From Chloroflexota bacterium (GTDB lineage Bacteria > Chloroflexota > Dormibacteria > Dormibacterales > Dormibacteraceae): a stretch of 7,517 bases of DNA. Shown here one piece after another: positions 1 to 4,616 of this stretch. A program made the translations under genes and the position numbers. Position 1 is the stretch's first letter, and each line of letters begins with the position of its first letter. The notes under the pieces were generated by a model that saw only the letters and a list, made by a program, of their open reading frames with translations, did not search any database and was not told the DNA's origin. Location: contig VBGE01000078.1 in the NCBI GenBank assembly GCA_005880345.1, positions 1-7,517 on the forward strand. Direction: 5' to 3'.

Positions 1-1
1 C

Positions 2-739
2 GAGGCGGCTCGCCGCGCCCGTGTCGGCCGCCTGGTCCACGTCTCGACGGCCGACGTCTTCGGACCTGACCACAACGCCCGGATCAACGAGAAGTCCGTC
101 GTCAAGCCGGCCCACGCCTACGAGCGCTTGAAGCTGGCGGAGGAGGAATGGCTGCTCGAGAACGCGGCCGACCTGGAGCCAGTCATCTTGCGGCCCGCGC
201 GTGTCTTCGGCGAGGGCGAGGACTGGATCACGCCTCGCCTCATGGCGGCCATGGTGCGAGGCCGGGTGTGGCTGCCGGGCGGTGGGCGCGCCAAGCAGAC
301 TTTCGTCGCGGCCGAGGACGTGGGCCGCGCCTGCCTCGCCGCCTCCGATCGCGGCCGGCCTGGCCACCGATACCTCGTCGGCGGCTTCGACTCGACTTGG
401 CGCGACTTCCTCGTTTCAGCCGCGCGGGCGGTCGGGTTTGCGGCGGACATCGCGTCGGTGCCCTACGACATCGCGTTTCTGCGCGCGCTGGGCGTAGAGA
501 CGATGACTCCGGAGGGCGCGGTCGTCTGGCCGGGCACCTACGCGGTGGACGTCATCGCCAAACCTCGCTACTACGACGACTCTTACTCCCGGCGCGAGCT
601 GACGTGGTCGCCGTCGGTCGGCAGCCTGGAGCAGGACATCCCCGCGATGACGCCGTGGCTGAACCGGCTGCCGGAGGTGGCGAGCGCCCTGGCTCAGGCG
701 CCCCTTCAGACGGGGGCTACTTCACCGCCAGGCAGATAA
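2..739 (+). CDS. Extended short-chain dehydrogenase / NAD-dependent epimerase-like protein, 5' end outside window
   Basis: The open frame enters from the left edge and runs 245 codons to a TAA at 737-739. The N-terminal Rossmann GxxGxxG region is missing because the window begins inside the gene. Visible motifs are VHVSTADVFG (nt 35-64), carrying the catalytic Ser/Thr strand, and YERLK (nt 119-133), the Tyr-x3-Lys pair that does hydride-transfer chemistry in this family. These are followed by ILRPARVFGEGED, the usual substrate-side segment of extended SDRs. The C-terminal part is of the size expected for an epimerase/dehydratase or 3-beta-HSD-like member. Such enzymes act in the cytoplasm on nucleotide sugars, steroids or related substrates; the substrate cannot be read from what is here. 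The first in-window TTG (128) lies in the middle of the YxxxK motif, so it cannot be the real start. It converges on the leftward gene train ending at 863. Confidence 0.88.
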   Translation, partial: EAARRARVGRLVHVSTADVFGPDHNARINEKSVVKPAHAYERLKLAEEEWLLENAADLEPVILRPARVFGEGEDWITPRLMAAMVRGRVWLPGGGRAKQTFVAAEDVGRACLAASDRGRPGHRYLVGGFDSTWRDFLVSAARAVGFAADIASVPYDIAFLRALGVETMTPEGAVVWPGTYAVDVIAKPRYYDDSYSRRELTWSPSVGSLEQDIPAMTPWLNRLPEVASALAQAPLQTGATSPPGR

Positions 740-754
740 AACAGGTTGCATGCA

Positions 755-773
755 GGCCGGATTTACTCCGGCC
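755..773 (+). terminator. Stem-loop after the epimerase gene
   Basis: GGCCGGA (755-761) pairs perfectly with TCCGGCC (767-773) around a 5-nt loop TTTAC. It begins 15 bp after the epimerase stop. No T-run follows, so it is a hairpin that may slow or end transcription, not a textbook intrinsic terminator. Confidence 0.45.
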
Positions 774-802
774 GTCCCAGACGTCCTCCCTTCCTACCCA
801 CA

Positions 803-817
803 CCCAGCGTCGCTGGG
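803..817. repeat. Short perfect inverted repeat in the convergent spacer
   Basis: CCCAGC (803-808) and GCTGGG (812-817) are perfectly complementary around GTC. It is the middle one of three palindromes between 755 and 862. It may be part of a REP-like intergenic repeat or simply RNA secondary structure. The function is unknown. Confidence 0.4.
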
Positions 818-832
818 CAGAGGAGGGGGTCC

Positions 833-862
833 CGCGGGGGAGGACAACTGTCCTCACCCGCG
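833..862. terminator. Strong hairpin between convergent genes, probable bidirectional terminator
   Basis: Arms CGCGGG (833-838) and CCCGCG (857-862) enclose GAGGACA (840-846) and TGTCCTC (849-855). This gives 13 pairs interrupted by one G/A mismatch, with a nominal 2-nt loop (in practice 4 nt). It starts directly after the stop codon of the leftward Lrp-like gene and faces the epimerase from the other side. On the + strand it is followed by CTATTTAA, a weak U-rich tail; on the - strand there is no U tract. Confidence 0.6.
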
Positions 863-1003
863 CTATTTAACCGCCAGGCAGGTGATGGTTTTGAAGACGC
901 CGTCGATCTTCTGGATCTTGTCGACGATCAGCGAGCCGATGGAATTGACATCGGGCGCCTCACACACTGCGATGACGTCGTACTCGCCGGTGACCCAAAT
1001 CAA
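863..1003 (-). pseudogene. Lrp/AsnC-type effector-binding (RAM) domain, N-terminal half missing
   Basis: The frame ending at the TAG 863-865 reads VTGEYDVIAVCEAPDV, then SLIVDKIQKIDGV and TITCLAVK. This is the second half of the stand-alone Lrp/AsnC ligand-binding (alpha-beta sandwich) domain, in which the TG-YD-I turn and the final thr-x-C strand are hallmarks. Family members of this stand-alone type are about 75-80 residues. Here the only start codon near the homologous part is a TTG at 1003, giving 46 residues without the first strand and helix. Farther upstream the frame is open but has no ATG or GTG and overlaps the basic-protein gene. Some resemblance (GKGSVV then PSVHDLIW) continues up to about 1042, with a few residues fewer than usual. 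It may be a decayed gene, a product made by -1 frameshifting from the preceding gene, or a sequence carrying a deletion. Intact relatives dimerise and bind amino acids or other small effectors. Confidence 0.6.
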
Positions 1004-1029
1004 GTCGTGGACGGATGGAGCTAAAGGTA

Positions 1030-1221
1030 CTACCGAACCTTTCCCTTCTTCGACCTCACTTGCTTCGGGCGCGCCTTCTTCCTTCTCTTGTCCGCGAGGT
1101 GCTGAGCCAGCTTCTTCAACCCCGGGTTGACCGACACGACCTTCGGCCCGCGCACCTTCTTGTCCCGCGCCTTCGCGCGAGCGCTCTCGCGCGGCGCCAC
1201 GCTGTCGAGCTCGTCGCTCAT
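1030..1221 (-). CDS. Small highly basic protein of unknown function
   Basis: This is a 63-residue frame starting at ATG 1219-1221 and ending at TAG 1030-1032. It begins MSDELDSVAPRESARAK and contains 22 Lys/Arg, concentrated in the second half (DKRRKKARPKQ, RSKKGK). There is no hydrophobic segment. The charge suggests a nucleic-acid or ribosome-associated cytoplasmic protein, but no family is recognised. Its ATG overlaps the TGA of the membrane-protein gene in an ATGA junction, so it is probably translationally coupled and co-transcribed. The frame could be open farther upstream, but those codons lie in the antisense-phase shadow of the membrane gene and the ATG at the junction is the natural start. 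The last codons contain a G_GGA_AAG heptamer in 0-frame phase, described separately. Confidence 0.65.
   Translation of the reverse strand: MSDELDSVAPRESARAKARDKKVRGPKVVSVNPGLKKLAQHLADKRRKKARPKQVRSKKGKVR
1037..1057 (-). other. Candidate -1 ribosomal frameshift site (G_GGA_AAG) with SD-like stimulator and stem
   Basis: On the - strand GGGAAAG occupies 1045 to 1039, and the codons of the basic-protein gene are phased G GGA AAG, the X_XXY_YYZ pattern. The same heptamer is the established slip site of the phage lambda gpG/gpGT tail genes. A GAGG lies 8 nt upstream (1057 to 1054), similar in position to the anti-SD stimulator of dnaX. AAAGGT (1042-1037) can pair with ACCTTT (plus-strand 1023-1028) over an 8-nt loop. 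A -1 slip avoids the TAG at 1030-1032 and continues in the Lrp-like frame for 58 residues to the TAG at 863, giving a 119-residue fusion. Lysine-rich coding raises the chance of such a heptamer, so this remains an inference. Confidence 0.35.
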
Positions 1222-2153
1222 GACTGTGGGGCGGGCGGCGCAGCCGGATAGGCATACGTCGCCGGCGCGTAGTCGACGTCCATGCGGCGGAAGGCAAGGG
1301 TCCAGTACGTCGAGCTCTGCGCGGCCAGGAACCCGGCGACGACCAGGAAGATGGGGAAAAGGACGATGACGCCCAGCGCGACCAATGGCCACGCGGGCCC
1401 ACTGGACGAAGAAAGCACGGCGGCCACGACGATGGGCACGACCAGGAGCGCGCTGAAGCACGCGAGGATGACGCCGACGACAAGGCCGACCGCAATTGAA
1501 AGCAGCCACACCAGGAGGAAACGGCCGAGGCGTTTGAACAGCAACCCGTGGGCGCGCCGAAGCGCAGCCACCGCCTTCAGCTCTTCGAGCACGACCGCCC
1601 GGTTGCCGAAGCGATCCAGGAAGAACAGATATGTCGCGTAGATGATCCACACGAGAACGAGAACGAAGGCTGAGAGGGCGAGGGCCAGGACCGCGGCCGC
1701 CTGACCCTTGACGATTGCAATCAAAAGGCCGGCGATCCAACCGAACGTGAGCACGAACAACGGGAGGTAGAGCGCGACCACGAGCAGCCGAAACCGCACG
1801 ATGGTCCACACCGTGTGGAGGCCCGACGTCCATGCCTGGCCAAGTCCGAATGGGCGCTCGGCGTCGTGCTCGGCCGATGCGCGAACGGTCGCGCCCTCGC
1901 AGACCCCAGCCAGGATGAAAAAGGCGACCACCAGCAGGAGCCACGCAAGTCCGATGGCGGCGATCAAGCCGGCGTGGTCGTTGACCCACGTCGAAACCTG
2001 GCTCGCGACGGTCGCCGGGTTCCCCTTCATGCGCTGGGAGTAACTGAAGCTGAAGCTCGTGCCGCCCTCACCCGCGAACAAGGCGATCAGCCACAGATAT
2101 TTGTGCTTCCACGCGATGGTGAACGAGCGCGTGACGATGTCCCAGTAGGGCAC
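1218..2153 (-). CDS. Multi-pass integral membrane protein, function unknown
   Basis: This 311-residue protein starts at GTG 2151-2153. The first residues MPYWDIVTRSFTIAWKHKYL form an amphipathic lead-in, followed by a hydrophobic stretch at about 19-28. Longer hydrophobic segments lie at about 61-85, 121-148, 152-178, 210-246 (probably two spans) and 256-285. The C-terminus is short, polar and proline/alanine-rich (YAPATYAYPAAPPAPQS). The layout resembles the broad group of bacterial membrane proteins related to the glycerophosphodiester phosphodiesterase membrane domain, but no catalytic motif is visible and the function is unknown. Its start lies 4 bp after the thioesterase stop and its stop overlaps the next ATG, so it is the middle gene of a tight leftward operon. 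No clear SD precedes the GTG, which fits coupling to the upstream gene. Confidence 0.8.
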   Translation of the reverse strand: MPYWDIVTRSFTIAWKHKYLWLIALFAGEGGTSFSFSYSQRMKGNPATVASQVSTWVNDHAGLIAAIGLAWLLLVVAFFILAGVCEGATVRASAEHDAERPFGLGQAWTSGLHTVWTIVRFRLLVVALYLPLFVLTFGWIAGLLIAIVKGQAAAVLALALSAFVLVLVWIIYATYLFFLDRFGNRAVVLEELKAVAALRRAHGLLFKRLGRFLLVWLLSIAVGLVVGVILACFSALLVVPIVVAAVLSSSSGPAWPLVALGVIVLFPIFLVVAGFLAAQSSTYWTLAFRRMDVDYAPATYAYPAAPPAPQS

Positions 2154-2157
2154 GTGT

Positions 2158-2541
2158 CTAGAAGGTCGCGGGGACGATCGCCCGCTTGTGGATACCGGTG
2201 CCGAGCAGCTTGCCTCCCTCGCGGCACTCGACCTCGAAATAGAGCTTGTTGCCCTTGACCTCCGTCAGGCGCGTGGTGACCACGATGGTGCTGCCGGGAG
2301 CGGTCGGCGCCAGGTGCCTGACGTGAACCTCGTAACCGACGGATGTGTGGCCTTCCGGCAGCAGGCGTTCTATCGAGCGATGGCTGGTGATCTCCATGAG
2401 GCCGATCATCGCGGGAGTGGCAAAAGTGCCCTTGCCACCGACGTGGTGGGTGAGGAGATCGCCGTCGACGACCCGCTCCAGGCGTCCTTCCAGGCCCGGC
2501 TTGATGCCTTCGACAGTGTCCACCAGATAGATTGTCCCCAA
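2158..2541 (-). CDS. FlK-like hot-dog-fold acyl-CoA thioesterase
   Basis: The product is up to 127 residues and matches the fluoroacetyl-CoA thioesterase (FlK) family along its length. Visible segments are GTFATPAMIGLMEITSHRS, then VGYEVHVRHLAPTAPG and GTGIHKRAIV. Counting from the TTG at 2541, the residues equivalent to the FlK catalytic set are Thr42, Glu50, Gly69, His76 and Arg120, with the same spacing as in FlK. The lid region of FlK carries gating phenylalanines (Phe33, Phe36); here the corresponding stretch reads THHVGGKG, so specificity for fluoroacetyl-CoA is not expected. The protein probably hydrolyses a short acyl-CoA or other thioester in the cytoplasm. The start is uncertain: TTG 2541 shares its first base position with the divergent galU ATG, and GTG at 2523 (121 residues) is an alternative. 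It heads the leftward operon with the membrane protein. Confidence 0.82.
   Translation of the reverse strand: MGTIYLVDTVEGIKPGLEGRLERVVDGDLLTHHVGGKGTFATPAMIGLMEITSHRSIERLLPEGHTSVGYEVHVRHLAPTAPGSTIVVTTRLTEVKGNKLYFEVECREGGKLLGTGIHKRAIVPATF
2528..2533 (+). promoter_or_regulatory. Possible -10 element for a leaderless galU transcript
   Basis: TAGATT (TANNNT form) ends 7 nt before the galU ATG at 2541, which would put transcription start at or one base before the ATG. No SD is present upstream of the ATG. No convincing -35 at 16-18 bp spacing is seen. The element lies inside the thioesterase coding sequence. Confidence 0.4.
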
Positions 2542-3458
2542 TGACGCTGGCGCCCGCCGTACGCAAGGCGATCTTCCCGGCCGCGGGTCTGGGGACGCGC
2601 TTCTTGCCTGTCACCAAAGCTCAGCCCAAGGAGATGCTGCCTCTCGTCGACAAGCCGACCATCCAGTACGGCGTCGAGGAGGCGATCGCGAGCGGTATCG
2701 AGCAGGTGATCATGGTCACCGGCGGCGGGAAGCGCGCCATCGTCGACCACTTCGACCGCTCGCTGGAGCTGGAGCATTACCTCGAGGAGCGGGGCAAGAG
2801 CGACCTTCTGCACATCCTCAGCGAGGTGGACGACCTCAGCAACCAGGTCGACATCCTGTACATCCAGCAGAAGGAACCTCTTGGCCTCGGCCACGCGGTG
2901 TGGACGGCGCGCCGGCTGGTCGAAGGCGAGGCTTGTGCCGTGCTCCTGGCGGACGACGTGATCCTCGGCGAGGAGCCTTGCCTCAAGCAGCTGATCGACG
3001 CCCATCGCAAGACGGGCGCGTCGGTGATCGCGGTGCGACGCTTTCCGCGCAGCGAGATCGCCCGGTACGGAGTGGTGGTGACGAATGGCAGCAATGGCCG
3101 CATCCACGAGGTGACGGACATGGTGGAGAAGCCGGAACCCGGGACCGAGCCTTCAGATCTCGCCATCCTGGGCCGTTACATCCTGGCCCCACCCGTTTTT
3201 GAAGAGCTGGACCGGGTCGAGCCGGGCAGCGGCAAGGAGATCCAGCTGACCGACGCCATCCACCGGGTCCTGGGCCAGCACCCTGTGGTGGCCCTGGAGT
3301 TCGAGGGCGACTACTACGACACTGGCACCGTCCCCGGCTACCTGAGAGCCAACCTGATGCTCGCCATGAAGCGGGAGGGGCTGCGCGAGGAGCTCATTCC
3401 CCTACTCCAGGAGCTCCTGGAAACCTCCCCCGGGAGTCGCTCTCGCCGGGCCCTATAA
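2541..3458 (+). CDS. galU: UTP-glucose-1-phosphate uridylyltransferase
   Basis: The 305-residue product makes UDP-glucose from UTP and glucose-1-phosphate, supplying envelope polysaccharide, glycolipid and galactose metabolism in the cytoplasm. The nucleotide-binding signature FPAAGLGTRFLPVTKAQPKE lies at residues 12-31, with DKPTIQY following at 37-43. The metal-binding acidic pair is LADDV (Asp138, Asp139). VEKP at 195-198 and GSGKEIQLTDAI further on are typical of GalU. GDYYDTGTVPGYLRA near the end is the usual sugar-binding/closing segment. The length is normal for the family. The start is taken as ATG 2541, since homologues begin a few residues before the VRKAIFPAAGLG strand; TTG 2532 is a weaker alternative. 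The gene diverges from the thioesterase with essentially no spacer. Its stop overlaps a TATAAT hexamer. Confidence 0.95.
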   Translation: MTLAPAVRKAIFPAAGLGTRFLPVTKAQPKEMLPLVDKPTIQYGVEEAIASGIEQVIMVTGGGKRAIVDHFDRSLELEHYLEERGKSDLLHILSEVDDLSNQVDILYIQQKEPLGLGHAVWTARRLVEGEACAVLLADDVILGEEPCLKQLIDAHRKTGASVIAVRRFPRSEIARYGVVVTNGSNGRIHEVTDMVEKPEPGTEPSDLAILGRYILAPPVFEELDRVEPGSGKEIQLTDAIHRVLGQHPVVALEFEGDYYDTGTVPGYLRANLMLAMKREGLREELIPLLQELLETSPGSRSRRAL

Positions 3459-3459
3459 T
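3454..3459 (+). promoter_or_regulatory. Consensus TATAAT overlapping the galU stop codon
   Basis: TATAAT matches the sigma-70 -10 consensus exactly and includes the galU TAA. A start of transcription near 3466 would give a leader of about 39 nt before the ATG at 3505. No good -35 is found 16-18 bp upstream. In such GC-rich sequence a perfect TATAAT is uncommon, which supports a role as promoter for the small gene behind it. Confidence 0.5.
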
Positions 3460-3504
3460 CGGTAGACGCTCTATGAGCCGATTCCCCGCCCGAGTGATTT
3501 ACCT

Positions 3505-3768
3505 ATGGCTGTTTCAGGACGAAGAAGATTCGACGACGAGAAAGTTGTTCGCTATGAGACCGCGGAGAAAGACTTCGAGGTCGAAGTCTCGCGCACCCTC
3601 AACAAATGGTGCGTCACCGTCTACCAGCAGCCGGACCGCCAGATCCTGGTCCAAGACTTCTTCCCGGAGCGTTGGAAGGCGCTCGCGCGGGCGCAGGACT
3701 TCATCCGGATCCTGAACCAGCGCAAGAAGAAGGAAGAGGAAGGCGCCTCGTCCGACGAAGACTACTAG
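3505..3768 (+). CDS. Small hypothetical protein with acidic C-terminal tail
   Basis: This 87-residue frame runs from ATG 3505 to TAG 3766-3768, with strong G/C preference at third positions after the first dozen codons, which marks it as the coding frame. The centre (VEVSRTLNKWCVTVYQQP, then ILVQDFFPERWKALARAQDF) looks like a short beta section followed by a helix. The end is a charged helix (LNQRKKKEEEG) and an acidic tail (SSDEDY). No membrane segment, signal peptide or known motif is recognised. It follows galU by 46 bp and may have its own promoter at 3454. The SD is weak (GAG about 10 nt before the ATG). Cytoplasmic location is likely; the function is unknown. Confidence 0.7.
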   Translation: MAVSGRRRFDDEKVVRYETAEKDFEVEVSRTLNKWCVTVYQQPDRQILVQDFFPERWKALARAQDFIRILNQRKKKEEEGASSDEDY

Positions 3769-3769
3769 C

Positions 3770-3801
3770 GCCCAGTAGAATCGACGACTCGTGAACTGGG
3801 C
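3770..3801 (+). promoter_or_regulatory. Inverted repeat enclosing the start codon of the small membrane-protein gene
   Basis: GCCCAGT (3770-3776) is perfectly complementary to ACTGGGC (3795-3801), with an 18-nt interval. It begins one base after the upstream stop codon, and the GTG at 3791 lies in the loop. In a read-through transcript it could act as a weak terminator or hinder initiation. A transcript starting from the hexamer at 3776 would lack the left arm. Confidence 0.4.
3776..3781 (+). promoter_or_regulatory. Possible -10 element before the small membrane-protein gene
   Basis: TAGAAT ends 9 nt before the GTG at 3791, predicting a transcript with a leader of only about 0-3 nt. There is no SD in front of the GTG. 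No -35 match is obvious. This is the same arrangement as seen before galU. Confidence 0.38.
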
Positions 3802-4000
3802 AGTGCTGCGTCGGGAGTGGGGGGCGGTCACGTTCGTGCTGACTGTGCTCGTTGGCATCATCGTGGTGCCGCTGGCGCTCTACTTCACCAACCAGGGACC
3901 CGCGGCCATCGTCACACCGGGCCTGACCACCAGCAGCAGCGCTCGCGCGAGCAGCGCGCAGACCGTTTCGCCGGCCCGCTCGCCGTCGCCGTCTCCCTAG
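3791..4000 (+). CDS. Small single-pass membrane protein, hypothetical
   Basis: The 69-residue product begins MNWAVLRREWGAV, then has one strongly hydrophobic segment at about residues 12-32 (VTFVLTVLVGIIVVPLALYF). The tail is Ser/Thr/Ala/Pro-rich (SSSARASSAQTVSPARSPSP). The two arginines before the helix predict an N-in, C-out topology, with the low-complexity tail outside the membrane. No lipobox or clear cleavage site is seen, so it is more likely an anchored small protein than a secreted one. The GTG is the only sensible start in the frame and the TAG is at 3998-4000. The function is unknown. The hypothetical gene on the opposite strand ends 8 bp away, leaving almost no room for a terminator. 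Confidence 0.6.
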   Translation: MNWAVLRREWGAVTFVLTVLVGIIVVPLALYFTNQGPAAIVTPGLTTSSSARASSAQTVSPARSPSPSP

Positions 4001-4008
4001 CGCTTCAC

Positions 4009-4545
4009 CTAGCCGCTAACTCCCCACAGGAGCCGTTCGCCGTTCGGCTGGACGATCTTCTGCAGGGGCAGCGCAAATTCCGCGATCGACTTGCGGTCGG
4101 CGGCGACGCGCATCTCGATGACGTCGGAGAGCCGCAGATGCGCAACCACCGCGCAATCGCGCAGAAACGTGAAAACAACAGGTCGGACGAGGTTGAGCAC
4201 GTAGTCGGCGATCCGCGCGCCATCGGACAGCTCCTGGCCGGCGACGCTGCGATCCCGAAACGCGAAGATCACGACCTCGTCGCTCAACATCACGGGGTCC
4301 GTCCAGGTGTAGGTGCTGGGATGGGACTCGCTGAGCAGCTGCAGCATCTCGGTCAGGCGGCGCAGGGGTGACTGCGGTCCCTCGAAGAGCAGCGGCACGT
4401 CCTGCTGCCGCTCGTTGAAGCTCTGCGCCCGGTACTGCGCGGTGAAGCCGAGATCGGAGATGCCGGCAAACGGCGCCGGGACCTTGATCGACATCTCGCC
4501 GAGGTGTGAGTTGCTGGGGCGCATGCTGGAACCTGACTCTTCCAT
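4009..4545 (-). CDS. Conserved-looking hypothetical protein, unrecognised
   Basis: The 178-residue frame runs from ATG 4543-4545 to TAG 4009-4011 with clear G/C third-position bias, so I regard it as real. It has no signal peptide, no long hydrophobic segment and no catalytic motif I know. The middle (LRRLTEMLQLLSESHPSTY) looks helical; the second half alternates short hydrophobic strands and charged turns (DEVVIFAFRDRS, VVFTFLRDCAVVAHLRLSD, VIEMRVAADRKS), suggesting a mixed alpha/beta cytoplasmic protein. Alternative starts are Met8 (4524) and Met18 (4494); a TAATAC (plus-strand 4549-4554) sits so close to the first ATG that a later start is possible. It diverges from the racemase gene with a 71-bp spacer and converges on the small membrane protein. 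No function is proposed. Confidence 0.65.
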   Translation of the reverse strand: MEESGSSMRPSNSHLGEMSIKVPAPFAGISDLGFTAQYRAQSFNERQQDVPLLFEGPQSPLRRLTEMLQLLSESHPSTYTWTDPVMLSDEVVIFAFRDRSVAGQELSDGARIADYVLNLVRPVVFTFLRDCAVVAHLRLSDVIEMRVAADRKSIAEFALPLQKIVQPNGERLLWGVSG

Positions 4546-4616
4546 GTCGTATTAACGCACGGGTGGCTACCGAAAGTCTCCTACGGATGGCGTAATCGAA
4601 CGAGAATGAGTTCGCC
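4546..4616. promoter_or_regulatory. Divergent promoter region between the 178-residue gene and the racemase gene
   Basis: These 71 bp are the longest spacer between any divergent genes here. Rightward, GAGAAT (4602-4607) ends 9 nt before the racemase GTG, the same geometry as TAGAAT before 3791. Leftward, GTTAATAC on the - strand offers a -10-like sequence immediately before the ATG. No -35 or operator palindrome is convincing. Confidence 0.35.

Larger units (their letters stand above)
716..881. repeat. Imperfect 20-bp direct repeat flanking a hairpin-rich spacer
   Basis: The bases at 716-735 and 862-881 match at 18 of 20 positions and share the perfect 12-mer accgccaggcag (724-735 and 870-881). 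The left copy forms the last codons of the epimerase gene. The right copy covers the hairpin end, the stop and the last sense codons of the opposing Lrp-like gene. The 126 bp between the copies (736-861) hold three inverted repeats. This could be a target-site-like duplication around a small palindromic element or a local duplication scar. It could also be chance, although 18 of 20 at this distance makes that less likely. Confidence 0.5.

Noticed and set aside
746..1130. Open + strand frames across the convergent spacer.
   Set aside because: They cross the hairpins and then run antisense to the Lrp-like and basic genes. There is no motif and their composition is typical of shadow frames.
1222..1989. 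Open - strand frame extending the basic-protein gene upstream to 1989.
   Set aside because: It overlaps the membrane-protein gene in another frame and reads as Arg/Gly/Pro-rich shadow. The hydrophobic pattern of the other frame is clearly the coding one.
3409..3450. Palindromic stretches near the galU end as a terminator.
   Set aside because: They lie in coding sequence, are short and have no T-run. A TATAAT follows directly, which fits a promoter better.
3473..3715. An 80-residue + frame starting at ATG 3473, well placed after the TATAAT.
   Set aside because: Its translation is a Ser/Arg/Thr repeat-like shadow. The third-position G/C bias supports the frame starting at 3505 instead.
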